Shown: piece after piece, positions 55,396 through 64,000 of the stretch | Layout: every line of letters starts with the position of its first letter | Numbering within the stretch: the first letter of the stretch is position 1 | Assembly (NCBI RefSeq): GCF_003315415.1 | Contig: NZ_QNSB01000002.1 | Span: 361,615 to 425,614 of the forward strand | Length of the DNA stretch: 64,000 nt | Reading direction: 5' to 3' | DNA from: Brevibacterium sanguinis | GTDB taxonomy: Bacteria; Actinomycetota; Actinomycetes; Actinomycetales; Brevibacteriaceae | Program-made: the position numbers and the translations under genes | The notes under the pieces: model-generated | The model's input: only the letters and a program-made list of their open reading frames with translations | Told to the model about the DNA's origin: nothing | Databases searched by the model: none

Positions 55396-55428
55396 GATGC
55401 CCTGCCGGTTCTCGCCCGGCAGGGCATC
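55396..55428. terminator. bidirectional hairpin between the 54876 gene and pknB
   Basis: GATGCCCTGCCGG pairs with CCGGCAGGGCATC (13 bp) around a 7-nt loop, 7 nt past the upstream stop codon and 60 nt before the pknB stop. Confidence 0.7.
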
Positions 55429-55488
55429 GCTTGGCCGCTCGGCGGCAGGGCGGGCGCAGGAGCGAGCGTCGGCCACGACGAGTGCGGC

Positions 55489-57339
55489 TCAGTTGTCCTC
55501 GAGCCAGTCCCGCAGACCCCCTGAGCCGCCTCCGGCGGGATCCTCGTCGTCGCTGGGTCCGGGTGAGGTCGGGGCGGTGGGGATGCCGCCGGGCAGCGAC
55601 GGCATCGTCGGAGACGGCTCCGGCGGCTTCTTGGCCACCCGGACGGTGATCTCCGCTCCCTGCTGGACCTCGCTGCCGCCTGTCGCCGACTGCTCGAACA
55701 CCGTGCCCTCGTCATGGTCGGCGGTCTCGACCTCCTCGACCTTGCAGCCGAGCTGGTAGTCGTCGCCCTTCAGGACCTGGCAGGCCTCGTCCTCGGTCTT
55801 GCCGAGGACGTCGGGGACCTCGACGAGGCCGGAGGAGACGACGAGGTCGACATTGGAGTCGACGTCGACCTTGGTCCCGGTGCCGGGACGGGTCTCGATG
55901 ACGACGCCCTTCTCCACATCCGGTGAGTTCTGCGAGATATGGGTGCCGGCGCGCAGCTTCGCGTCGGTGAGGATCGTCCGGGCGTCCTCCTCCTTCTCGC
56001 CCGAGACGTCGGGGACCTCCACGCTCGAGGGACCGGTGGAGACGAAGAGGGTGACGAGCGTGCCCTCCGGCGCGGTCTGCCCGGCGGCGGGGTCGGTGCG
56101 GATCGCGTCGCCCTCGTCGACCTCCTCGCTGAACTCCTCCTCACGGTCGACGGTGAGCCCCGATTCGATGAGGGCCGCCTCGGCGTCGTCGGCGCTCATC
56201 CCCGCGACATCGGTGATGGGAACCTGGACGATGTCCGGCGGCTTGTTGATCTCGTACACCCACAGGGCGACGGCGGCCAGTGCGAGCAGCACGAAGATGC
56301 TGCCGATCCACACCCAGGCCCGCGATCGCTTCTGCGGAGTCTTCTCCTCCGTGTCGAGGATCGTCGCGACCGCACCCGTCTCGGGGGCCGCCTCGGCGTC
56401 GGAGGCGTACGGCGCCGCTCCGCCGACCATCGTCGGGGCCATCGGGAACGCCTGGGTACGGTCGGCGTCGTCGTCGAAGCTCAGCGGTCTGCCGTCGCGG
56501 GCGGCCAGCACGTCCTCCCGGAACGTGAAGGCGTCCTGATAGCGCTCGTCGCGGTCCTTGAGCAGGGCGTGGAGCAGGAGCCTGTCGACCTCCGGCGGGA
56601 CGTTGGGATTGTAGAAGCTCGGCGGCTTCGGGACCTCGCCGACGTGCTGGTAGGCGACCGCGAGCTGGGAGTCGCCGACGAAGGGCGGTCGGCCGACGAG
56701 GAGCTCGTAGAGCAGGCACGCCGTCGAGTAGAGGTCGGAACGGGCGTCGACGACCTCGCCGCGGGCCTGCTCGGGCGAGAGGTACTGGGCGGTGCCGACG
56801 ACCGACTGGGTCTGGGTCAGCCCGCTGTTGTCCTTGAGCGCCCGGGCGATCCCGAAGTCCATCACCTTGATGTCGCCCTCGGGGGTGAGCATGACGTTGG
56901 CGGGCTTGATGTCGCGATGGACGATCCCATTGCGGTGGCTGTACTCGAGCGGGGCGAGCACGCCGGCGATGACGTTGAGCGCCTCGTCGATCGTCAGGGT
57001 GCCGTGGTCGTTGAGGACCTCGCGCAGGGTCTGGCCCTCGACGTACTCCATGACGATGAAGGGCACGGACACCGAGGAGCCGCCGGTCTCGGCGAACTCC
57101 TCCTCTCCCGAGTCGTAGACGGCGACGATGCCGGGGTGGTTGAGCCCGGCCGCGGACTGGGCCTCCCGCTTGAGCCGGGTGTGGAAGGACGGATCGCGGG
57201 CGAGGTCGGATCGCAGCAGCTTGATCGCGATGCGCCGGCCCAGCCGGGTGTCGACGCCCTCGTGCACTTCCGCCATGCCCCCACGGCCGAGGAGCGCACG
57301 AACTTCGTACCGCCCCGACAGCACCTTGGGTTCAGTCAT
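55489..57339 (-). CDS. pknB: Ser/Thr protein kinase PknB with three PASTA domains
   Basis: A 616-aa membrane kinase that senses peptidoglycan fragments and regulates growth. The kinase domain (about 10-280) has LLGRGGMAEVHEG, the catalytic Lys40, HRDIKPANVM (141-150) and DFG at 161-163. One membrane segment spans about 341-361. Three extracellular PASTA repeats are at about 371-436, 440-504 and 505-570, ending in a Pro/Gly tail. GGAGG lies upstream of ATG 57339. M. tuberculosis PknB has four PASTA units, so this is one short. It is the last gene of the operon. Confidence 0.94.
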   Translation of the reverse strand: MTEPKVLSGRYEVRALLGRGGMAEVHEGVDTRLGRRIAIKLLRSDLARDPSFHTRLKREAQSAAGLNHPGIVAVYDSGEEEFAETGGSSVSVPFIVMEYVEGQTLREVLNDHGTLTIDEALNVIAGVLAPLEYSHRNGIVHRDIKPANVMLTPEGDIKVMDFGIARALKDNSGLTQTQSVVGTAQYLSPEQARGEVVDARSDLYSTACLLYELLVGRPPFVGDSQLAVAYQHVGEVPKPPSFYNPNVPPEVDRLLLHALLKDRDERYQDAFTFREDVLAARDGRPLSFDDDADRTQAFPMAPTMVGGAAPYASDAEAAPETGAVATILDTEEKTPQKRSRAWVWIGSIFVLLALAAVALWVYEINKPPDIVQVPITDVAGMSADDAEAALIESGLTVDREEEFSEEVDEGDAIRTDPAAGQTAPEGTLVTLFVSTGPSSVEVPDVSGEKEEDARTILTDAKLRAGTHISQNSPDVEKGVVIETRPGTGTKVDVDSNVDLVVSSGLVEVPDVLGKTEDEACQVLKGDDYQLGCKVEEVETADHDEGTVFEQSATGGSEVQQGAEITVRVAKKPPEPSPTMPSLPGGIPTAPTSPGPSDDEDPAGGGSGGLRDWLEDN

Positions 57340-57424
57340 TCTCGTCCTCCGCTGTGGTCCGCCCGCTCCGGGCGGAAGCTGCTGCGCAATTGTCTGGTGT
57401 TCCGATCGCTCATCCGTGGCACCG

Positions 57425-59215
57425 TTAGTTGTTCTCGGTGCTTCCGGCGCCCTGGCCGCCGTTGGCCGCGGCGTCCTGCGAGTTCGCATTCGCCGAGGCG
57501 CCCTGGTCCGCCTCGCCGCCCGCCGAGGCGGTGGAATCGGAACCTGTGGTCGAGTCCGTCTCCGCACCCGATTCCGAACCGGTGTCCGTGGCCGTGTCCG
57601 ACTCGTCCTCGGCGGCGCCCTGGGAACCGGTGTCCGAGCCAGAGTTCGACCCGGAGTTCGAGTTCGACCCCGATCCGGAGTTCGACCCAGATCCGGACCC
57701 GGAGTTCGAGCCCGAGTTCGATCCGGAGTCCGACCCCGATCCCGAGCTCGAACTCGAGGTGCCGGGCTCCTGCGTCGGCTCCGGTTCCGGCTCGGGGGCG
57801 GGTCCGGACGAGATCTCGAGGACGACGGTATCGCCTTCGGCGAAGGTGTAGCCGTTGTCGCCCTCTCGGACGTCGACGACGGTGCCCGCGGCCTCCTGGG
57901 ATTCGACGCTGCGGGTGTCGGCCTGCAGGCCCTGCTGCTCGAGGTTGTCGACCGCCGAGGACTCCGAGAGTCCGATGTAGTCGTTCGGGTCGATCTCGAT
58001 CGTCTCCGCGGTCGCCGAGGTCGACTGCGAGGTGCTCGGTGCGGGCGCGGGTTCGTCGCCCCCGCCGCCGAGGAAGTACCAGAGCAGGGCGCCGAGGCCG
58101 ATGAGGGCGAGCAGGGCGAGGATCCAGATGAGCGCGCGGCCCTTCTTCGACTGCTTCTCGTCGACCTCGTCGTCGCGCCTGGCGTCGACGTCGCCGTCGG
58201 CCTCGTCAGCAGAGAGCGGTCCCCGCTGCGCCCCCGCCTCGTCGGCAGTGTGGGCACGGGTCACGTCGTTGGCCGCGGTGACCGGCATGACCTGCGTCGA
58301 TGCCGCGGTTGCCGGTGCGCCGAACGCCTGGGTGAGCGCCTCGGAGGCGGCATTGCCCAGACGCATCTGCGGGAGGATCGCCTCGGCGCCGGCGACGTCC
58401 CCGGCGGCCAGGGCGTCCGCGGCCCGGGCCACGGCGGTGGCGTCGGAGGGCCGGCGGTCGGGCTTCTTCTCCAGGAGGCAGTCGACGAGGCGGCGCAGCG
58501 GTTCGGAGACCGTGTCCGGCAGCGGCGGGTGCTGCTGGTTGACCTGTGCGATCGCGATCGCGACCTGCGAATCGCCCGTGAAGGGGCGCTGGCCCGCCAG
58601 CGCCTCGTAGGCGATGATGCCGAGCGCGTAGAGGTCGGAGCCCGGCCCCGAGCCCTTGCCCGTGGCCTGCTCGGGGGCGAGGTACTGGGCGGTGCCCATG
58701 ACCTGGCCGGTCTTCGTCAGCGGCGCCTGATCGGCGACGCGGGCGATGCCGAAGTCGGTGATCTTCACCCGGAAGTCCGGGGTCATGAGGATGTTGCCCG
58801 GTTTGATGTCGCGATGGATGACGCCGACCCGGTGGGCGGCACCGAGGGCCTGAGCTGCCTGCGAGACGATGCTCAGGGTGTCCTTCTCCGACAGGGGCGC
58901 GCTGCGTTCGATGATCGTCGACAGCGGCTCCCCCGGGACGTACTCCATGACGAGGTAGGGCGAGCCGCCCTCGTCGCCGTAGTCGTAGACGCCGGCGATG
59001 CCGGGATCGGAGACGCGACCCATGTTCTGGGCCTCGGCCTGGAACCGGGCGAGGAACGAGGGATCGGAGAGGTACTCGTCCTTGAGGATCTTCGCGGCGA
59101 CCTCCCGGCCGAGCACCGAGTCGGTGCCCTTCCACACCTCACCCATGCCTCCCACGGCGATGCGGGAGGTCAGGGTGTAGCGATTGCCCAGCTGGGTGCC
59201 TTCGACCGGTCTCAT
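57425..59215 (-). CDS. pknA: Ser/Thr protein kinase PknA with Ser/Gly-rich tail
   Basis: A 596-aa membrane kinase. The kinase domain (about 13-270) has IAVGGMGEVWKG, Lys42, HRDIKPGNIL (134-143) and DFG at 154-156. A membrane segment lies near 361-382. The outer part has one PASTA-like unit (about 405-472), then about 110 residues rich in Ser, Gly, Asn and Asp with SGSNSGSG repeats, which is atypical for PknA. The start codon overlaps the pbpA stop (ATGA). The kinase acts on cell-division and peptidoglycan proteins in relatives. Confidence 0.93.
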   Translation of the reverse strand: MRPVEGTQLGNRYTLTSRIAVGGMGEVWKGTDSVLGREVAAKILKDEYLSDPSFLARFQAEAQNMGRVSDPGIAGVYDYGDEGGSPYLVMEYVPGEPLSTIIERSAPLSEKDTLSIVSQAAQALGAAHRVGVIHRDIKPGNILMTPDFRVKITDFGIARVADQAPLTKTGQVMGTAQYLAPEQATGKGSGPGSDLYALGIIAYEALAGQRPFTGDSQVAIAIAQVNQQHPPLPDTVSEPLRRLVDCLLEKKPDRRPSDATAVARAADALAAGDVAGAEAILPQMRLGNAASEALTQAFGAPATAASTQVMPVTAANDVTRAHTADEAGAQRGPLSADEADGDVDARRDDEVDEKQSKKGRALIWILALLALIGLGALLWYFLGGGGDEPAPAPSTSQSTSATAETIEIDPNDYIGLSESSAVDNLEQQGLQADTRSVESQEAAGTVVDVREGDNGYTFAEGDTVVLEISSGPAPEPEPEPTQEPGTSSSSSGSGSDSGSNSGSNSGSGSGSNSGSGSNSNSGSNSGSDTGSQGAAEDESDTATDTGSESGAETDSTTGSDSTASAGGEADQGASANANSQDAAANGGQGAGSTENN

Positions 59216-60681
59216 TCTTCGACCACCGCTTCCATCATGTCCTTGGCGATCGGTCCGGCGACCGTCGCCCCATAAGCTTCGCTGCCGGCGTTCCCGCCGT
59301 TCTCCACGACCACGGCCACCGCGATCTGCGGATCGTCGGCCGGGGCGAACGAGATGAACCAGGCGTGCGGGGCCGCGCCCTGCGCGTGCTGGGCGGTGCC
59401 GGTCTTCGCGGCGACCTTGACGCCGGGAATGCTCGCCACCGAGCCGGTGCCGTTGTCGACGACGCCCTCCATCATCGAGGTCAGTTCCTCGGCGGTGTCA
59501 CCGGAGACCGGGCGCGACATCTCCTGCGGCCGGTTCTCGGTGATCGTCTCGAGGGTGTCGGAGTTGAGCACCCGGTTGACGAGCTGCGGCTTCATCATCG
59601 TGCCCCCGTTGGCGATGCCGGCGGTCATCATCGCCATCTGCAGCGGAGTGGCCCTGACCTCGAACTGGCCGAGGGAGGACTGCGCCAGCTGGGGCGGGTT
59701 GAGGTCGCTGGGGAAGGTGGACGGCTCGACGGAGAGCGGGATCTCGATCTCCTGACCGAAGCCGAACTTCTCGGCCTGGTCGCGGATCGCGTCCTCGCCG
59801 AGGTCCATGCCGAGGGAGGCGAACGAGGTGTTGCACGATTCGGCCAGCGAGTCCGCGAGCGACGGGCGGCCCCCGTTGCGGCAGGCCCCCGGGTGGGAGT
59901 TGCTGATCGTCGCGGTGGTCTGCGGCAGGTCGAGCGTGCCGGGGCCGTTGAGCGTCGACGTCGGCGTGTAGTCCCCGGATTCGAGGGCGGCCGCGGCGAC
60001 GAGCACCTTGAACGTCGACCCGGGCGGGTAGAGGTTGCCGCCGATGGCGCGGTTGTAGGCCGGCTTGTCCTCGGCGGTGTTGAGGCGGTCGAACGCCGCC
60101 CGGGCCTCCTCGGAGTCGTGGCTGGCCAGGGCGTTGGGGTCCCAGCCCGGCGTCGAGGCCATGGCGAGGATCTTGCCGGTCTTCGGATCGAGAGCGACGG
60201 CGGCGCCGTTCTGATCGCCGAGTCCGTCCCACGCGGCCTTCTGCACCTGCGGGTCGATGCTCAGCTCGACGGCGGCGCCTCGCGGCTGCTCACCCGTGAA
60301 GATGCTGCCGACCTTGTCGTAGAAGAGGGCGTCGGAGTCCCCGGAGAGGTACTCGTTGGCCGCGCGCTCCATCCCCGAGGCGCCGGAGACGATCGAGTAG
60401 TACCCGGTCAGCGAGGCATAGGCCCGCGGGTTGAGGTCCCCGGAGCCGTACTTGCGCTGGTACTCGTAGCGGTCGTCGACGGGTTCGGAGTAGGCGATGG
60501 GGGTGCCGTCGACGAGGATCGGCCCGCGGTCGCGGGAGAGCTGATCGAGGATCTGACGGTTGTTGAGCGGGTTCGAGTTGAGGGAGTCCGCGGTGACGAA
60601 CTGCACCCAGCTCGTCGACCCGAAGAGGAGCGCGAACATGGCGAATCCGACGACCGCGATGTGCGTCAGGGACTTCTTCAT
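59212..60681 (-). CDS. pbpA: penicillin-binding protein PbpA (class B transpeptidase)
   Basis: A 489-aa class B penicillin-binding protein that cross-links peptidoglycan outside the membrane. An N-terminal membrane anchor (VVGFAMFALLFG) and a dimerisation domain lead to the transpeptidase. It contains SxxK Ser222-Lys225 in PPGSTFKV, SxN Ser282-Asn284 in AESCNTSF and KTG 426-428 in AAKTGTAQ. Order and distance fit PbpA. It overlaps both rodA upstream and pknA downstream by 4 nt, so all are co-translated. It is a target of the neighbouring kinases in relatives. Confidence 0.95.
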   Translation of the reverse strand: MKKSLTHIAVVGFAMFALLFGSTSWVQFVTADSLNSNPLNNRQILDQLSRDRGPILVDGTPIAYSEPVDDRYEYQRKYGSGDLNPRAYASLTGYYSIVSGASGMERAANEYLSGDSDALFYDKVGSIFTGEQPRGAAVELSIDPQVQKAAWDGLGDQNGAAVALDPKTGKILAMASTPGWDPNALASHDSEEARAAFDRLNTAEDKPAYNRAIGGNLYPPGSTFKVLVAAAALESGDYTPTSTLNGPGTLDLPQTTATISNSHPGACRNGGRPSLADSLAESCNTSFASLGMDLGEDAIRDQAEKFGFGQEIEIPLSVEPSTFPSDLNPPQLAQSSLGQFEVRATPLQMAMMTAGIANGGTMMKPQLVNRVLNSDTLETITENRPQEMSRPVSGDTAEELTSMMEGVVDNGTGSVASIPGVKVAAKTGTAQHAQGAAPHAWFISFAPADDPQIAVAVVVENGGNAGSEAYGATVAGPIAKDMMEAVVEE

Positions 60682-62150
60682 CGTTCACCTCCGGTCGGTC
60701 CCACGTTCGTGGTGGGGGCGTCGTCCGCGTTCGTCGTCTTCTCCCGTGCCGAGGCGTCGGTCCGGTCCGGATCCTCCGTGACCGAGAGGACGCCGGTGTG
60801 GAAGTCCTCGAGCGGACGTCTCGCATTGTCGGAGATGCGCAGGAGGAGGGCGATGATCACCCAGTTCGCGACCAGCGACGAACCGCCCTGCGCGAGGAAC
60901 GGCGTCGTCAGACCGGTCAGCGGGATGAGGCGGGTGACGCCGCCGACGACGACGAAGACCTGCAGGGCGATCGTGAAGCTCAGCCCCGTCGCGAGCAGGG
61001 TCCCGAATCCGTCGCGCAGCTGCTGGGCGGTCTTGATGCCGCGCTGGAAGATGAAGAGGTAGGCGAGGAGGATGACGAACAGTCCCGCCATCCCCAGCTC
61101 CTCGCCGAGGCTCGCGTAGATGAAGTCGGATTCGGCGTAGGGGACCATGTTCGGCCGTCCTTCGCCCAGGCCGGTGCCGGAGAGGCCGCCGTTGGCCATG
61201 CCGAACAGGCCCTGGACGAGCTGGTAGGACCCGCCGGGGGTCTTGTTGTACTCCTCGGGGCTGAGCGCATTGAGCCAGCCCGAGACGCGCTGCTCGACGT
61301 GCGAGAAGAGGAAGGTCGCGGCGACGGCGCCGACGGCGAAGAACCCCAGGCCGAGGATGATCCACGACTTGCGGCTCGTCGCGACGTAGAGCATCGCGAC
61401 GAACAGTCCGAAGAAGAGCAGAGAGGTGCCGAGGTCGCGCTCGAGGACGAGGATGCAGACGCTGGCCACCCAGGCGATGACGATGGGACCGAAGTCGCGC
61501 AATCGCGGGAAGCGGATGCCGAGGATCTTCGGGCCGGCGAGGACGAGCTGATCGCGGTAGCTGACGAGGTAGCCGGCGAAGAACACGGCGAGGAGGATCT
61601 TCGCGAGCTCGCCGGGCTGGAAGGAGAACCCTCCGACCCCGATCCAGATCCGCGCGCCGTTGATGGTCCTGCCCAGTCCGGGGATGAGGGGGAGCAGGAG
61701 GAAGACGAGGGCGGCGAGGCCGGAGAGGAAGGTGTAGCGGCGCAGCCAGCGGTGGTCCTTGACCCAGATGATGACGGCAACGGCCAGGCCCACGCCCAGG
61801 GTCATCCAGATGAGCTGCGTGAATGCGGTGGCGTCGACGCCGGTGCGGTCCTTCGCGTAGTCGATCCGGTAGATCATCGCCAGGCCCAGGCCGTTGAGGA
61901 GCACGGCGATGGGCACGAGGACGGGATCGGCGTACTTCGCCTTCCACCACACGACGACATGGAGGATGAGGCCGAGTGCGGCCAGCCACCCGGCGTAGCC
62001 GTAGACATTGGCCGGGATGGTGCCCTCGGTGCCGAGGCCGACGAGGGCGTAGGCACTCGCGGCCACCGCGATCGCGAGGATGAGGAGGCCGAGCTCGGCG
62101 AGCCGATAGGGCCGCGGCCGTGCGACCTGGTCGGGGGAGGCGGACATCAC
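60678..62150 (-). CDS. rodA: SEDS glycan polymerase RodA/FtsW
   Basis: A 490-aa polytopic membrane protein with about 10-12 membrane helices, a lipid II polymerase of the SEDS family. Marks are VGGFSFQPGELAKILLAVFFAGYL (with the catalytic-region Pro-Gly-Glu), CILVLERDLGTSLLFFGLFVAMLY and LAQGGSSLVANWVIIALLLRISD. It pairs with class B PBPs; its partner here is the overlapping pbpA. In this context the gene is RodA rather than FtsW, though the families cannot be separated with certainty by sequence alone. Confidence 0.93.
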   Translation of the reverse strand: MMSASPDQVARPRPYRLAELGLLILAIAVAASAYALVGLGTEGTIPANVYGYAGWLAALGLILHVVVWWKAKYADPVLVPIAVLLNGLGLAMIYRIDYAKDRTGVDATAFTQLIWMTLGVGLAVAVIIWVKDHRWLRRYTFLSGLAALVFLLLPLIPGLGRTINGARIWIGVGGFSFQPGELAKILLAVFFAGYLVSYRDQLVLAGPKILGIRFPRLRDFGPIVIAWVASVCILVLERDLGTSLLFFGLFVAMLYVATSRKSWIILGLGFFAVGAVAATFLFSHVEQRVSGWLNALSPEEYNKTPGGSYQLVQGLFGMANGGLSGTGLGEGRPNMVPYAESDFIYASLGEELGMAGLFVILLAYLFIFQRGIKTAQQLRDGFGTLLATGLSFTIALQVFVVVGGVTRLIPLTGLTTPFLAQGGSSLVANWVIIALLLRISDNARRPLEDFHTGVLSVTEDPDRTDASAREKTTNADDAPTTNVGPTGGER

Positions 62151-63649
62151 TGGGACTCCCGGGTGATCGAATCACTGGGGACGCCGGTGGGAGCGGTCGG
62201 CGGGGACGGCGCCGGGTCGCTCGGGTTCGTGCCGTCCGAGGCGTTGCCGGTCACTCCGCCGGCCTGCCGGGACTCGTTGCGCAGGTTGTCGATGATCCGG
62301 TCGGCCTCATCGCGGGAGTCGGCCTGGATGGAGCCGCGCAGGCGGTCCTGCGAGAAGCTGTTGAGGGTGCCGACCTCGATGTCTGTGGTGTCCTCGAGGC
62401 GGTTGAGCTCGATCGGGCCCAGGGTCGTGTCGAGGCCGCGGTAGAGGGTGACCTTGCCGTCGACGCTCGTGAGGAAGTAGTGGTTGCTGATGTAGTTGTA
62501 GGCGAAGAAGCCGGCGACGGCGAGGGCGATGATGACGATCGCGGTGATGATCCAGCCGAGGAACGACCGTTTGTCCACCTCGTCGTCGTCGGCGGCGAGG
62601 TCATCTCCCTCGGCGGTCTCGGAATCGGCGGACGCGGCCCGGGACTCCCCGGTCTCGATCTCCCGGGTCTTCGTCTCGATCTCCCGGGTCTTCGCGTCGC
62701 GGCGGGAGGGCAGGACCGCCTCGGCGGTGGGTTCGGGCTCGTCGGAGTCCGCGACCATCTGCAGGGGTACGGTGTCGGTGGGGACGTCGCCGTCGCCGAA
62801 CTGGTTGAGGGCCTCGGTGGAGGCGTCGCCGCCGGGGTCGGTGCCGATCCGGGCGTACTGGGGGTTGATCTCGACGGATCCGACGGCGACGCCGGTGGGC
62901 GTCTCGACGCTGCCCTCGAGGACGTCGCCGATGACGACCGTGACGTTGTCGGCGCCGCCGCCGGCCAGGGCGAGGTCGATGAGCTGCCGGCAGCATTCGT
63001 CGGGGTCGGAGACCTCGGTGAGGACGCGTTCGATGTCGGCCATCTCGGCGAAGCCGGTGAGCCCGTCGGAGCAGAGCATCCAGCGGTCGCCGACCTGCGC
63101 CTCACGCAGGGACAGGTCGAGGTCGGGGGAAGCCCCGACATCGCCGAGGACCTTCATGACGACGGAGCGCTGGGGGTGGGTCTCGGCCTCGTCGGCGGTG
63201 ATGCGGCCCTCGTCGACGAGCATCTGGACGAAGGTGTGGTCGTGGGTGACGATCTGCAGCTCGCCGTCGCGGAGCACGTAGCCGCGGGAGTCGCCGATGT
63301 GGGCGAGGGCGAAGCGGTTGCCGGGGGCGCGGAGCAGGGCCGTGACCGTGGTGCCCATGCCGGCGAGCTCCGGCTGTTCGACGACGCCGCGGCAGATGCG
63401 GTCGTTGGCGTCGAGGATCGAGGTGCGCAGGAGCTCCAGGGCGTCGTCGCCGCTGGGCTCGCGATCGAGTTCGGCCAGCCGGGCCACGGTGATCGCCGAG
63501 GCGACGTCGCCGCCGGCGTGACCGCCCATTCCGTCTGCGATGAGCAAGAAGTTGGGACCCGCGTAGCCGGAATCCTGGTTGTTCTTACGCACCAGCCCGG
63601 TGTGCGACCGGGCTGCTGAGCGGAGCGAAATGGTGCCAGCGGTGGTCAC
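62147..63649 (-). CDS. pstP: PP2C-type Ser/Thr phosphatase PstP
   Basis: A 500-aa membrane phosphatase that reverses PknA/PknB phosphorylation. The PP2C domain (about 8-240) has LIADGMGGHAGGD, HIGDSRGYVL, WMLCSDGLTGF and GGADNVTVVIGDV, giving the metal-binding Asp residues. A long acidic and Pro/Thr-rich linker with the repeated TREIET segment precedes a membrane helix (near 360-385) and a short extracellular domain. It starts at GTG 63649, overlapping the fhaB stop (GTGA). Confidence 0.94.
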   Translation of the reverse strand: MTTAGTISLRSAARSHTGLVRKNNQDSGYAGPNFLLIADGMGGHAGGDVASAITVARLAELDREPSGDDALELLRTSILDANDRICRGVVEQPELAGMGTTVTALLRAPGNRFALAHIGDSRGYVLRDGELQIVTHDHTFVQMLVDEGRITADEAETHPQRSVVMKVLGDVGASPDLDLSLREAQVGDRWMLCSDGLTGFAEMADIERVLTEVSDPDECCRQLIDLALAGGGADNVTVVIGDVLEGSVETPTGVAVGSVEINPQYARIGTDPGGDASTEALNQFGDGDVPTDTVPLQMVADSDEPEPTAEAVLPSRRDAKTREIETKTREIETGESRAASADSETAEGDDLAADDDEVDKRSFLGWIITAIVIIALAVAGFFAYNYISNHYFLTSVDGKVTLYRGLDTTLGPIELNRLEDTTDIEVGTLNSFSQDRLRGSIQADSRDEADRIIDNLRNESRQAGGVTGNASDGTNPSDPAPSPPTAPTGVPSDSITRESQ

Positions 63650-64000
63650 GATTGGGTCTCCAGCGTCGTATGGCCGATGGTGATCTGCGTGCCGATGCTC
63701 AGAGAGACCGGGGAAGAGATGCGGGAGCCGTCGACGAAGGTGCCGTTCGTCGACCCCAGGTCCTCGAGGACCCAGGCGCCGTTCTGGGCGACGATGCGCG
63801 CATGATGGCTGGAGGCGAAGTCGTCGCTGATGACGATCGTGTTGTCGGGGGCACGGCCGAAGGTCACCGGTGCCCCGGACAGGATGAGCGAGGTGCCGGC
63901 CAGGGGGCCGGCCGTGACCCGGATGGAGCCGGGGTGCGCTCGGGACCGGTCGGGCGTGGGACTGCCGGGAGGCGGGCTCGGGGGTGCGTCTGGGGGCGAC
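63646..64000 (-). CDS. fhaB: FHA-domain protein FhaB, truncated by the window edge
   Basis: Forkhead-associated protein that reads phosphothreonines made by PknA/PknB. The visible C-terminal part is an FHA domain: GSIRVTAGPLAGTSL, VTFGRAPDNTIVISDDFASSHHARI and STNGTFVDGSRI. The open frame continues past 64000 through a Pro-rich linker, so its N-terminus lies outside. The position next to pstP makes FhaB/FipA the likely identity. The stop overlaps the start of pstP. Confidence 0.9.
   Translation of the reverse strand, partial: SPPDAPPSPPPGSPTPDRSRAHPGSIRVTAGPLAGTSLILSGAPVTFGRAPDNTIVISDDFASSHHARIVAQNGAWVLEDLGSTNGTFVDGSRISSPVSLSIGTQITIGHTTLETQS

Overview
The window looks like the replication-origin region of a high-GC actinobacterium. 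The gene order parB-parA-rsmG-jag-yidC-yidD-rnpA-rpmH / dnaA-dnaN-recF-DUF721-gyrB-gyrA-DUF3566-tRNA-Ile-tRNA-Ala, followed further out by crgA-sortase-pabA and pknB-pknA-pbpA-rodA-pstP-fhaB, is typical of Actinomycetota. GTG and TTG starts, short overlapping ATGA/GTGA junctions and mycobacteria-like cell-division genes agree. My best guess is a Micrococcales member such as Brevibacterium, but the genus is inference.

Layout. 1-1886 has no convincing gene; with the parB 3' end it carries a cluster of parS-like ParB sites. 1887-7807 (minus strand) is the segregation, membrane-insertion and rpmH block. 7808-10348 holds a leader with an attenuator-like hairpin, dnaA, and a box-rich dnaA-dnaN gap that is the likely oriC. 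10349-18868 (plus) is dnaN-recF-DUF721-gyrB-gyrA-DUF3566. 18977-19276 carries two tRNAs with a 38-aa microprotein between them. 19339-31541 is accessory: an ECF41-type sigma factor with a divergent NmrA-like gene, a K+ channel, an aquaporin, a third tRNA, redox genes, an antiporter and a run of stress/envelope small proteins plus a glycosyltransferase. 31546-43038 is a patchwork of flavin monooxygenases, TetR regulators, a second ECF41 module with a carboxymuconolactone decarboxylase-like gene, two DUF488 proteins, an SDR/SnoaL/ADH cluster and a RibD-like reductase. 43137-64000 returns to conserved content: a tricorn protease divergent from argS, a cyclophilin, a rhomboid protease, crgA, a class E sortase, pabA, and the Ser/Thr-kinase/peptidoglycan operon, which runs off the right edge inside fhaB.

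How it fits together. parABS and oriC sit within about 10 kb of each other, as expected for origin segregation. The pknB-pknA-pbpA-rodA-pstP-fhaB operon, crgA and the sortase serve polar growth, division and the envelope. Two ECF41 systems each have an adjacent 'COE' partner gene preceded by a match to the ECF41 promoter pattern (TGTCACA-N16-CGTC or TGTC). The second ECF41 system lies between 82-bp direct repeats (77/82 identical) made of a DUF488 3' end fused to a TetR 5' end, so it looks like a cassette that entered between two formerly adjacent genes. Several accessory genes show a TANNNT box exactly 6 nt before the start codon and no Shine-Dalgarno sequence, which predicts leaderless mRNAs.
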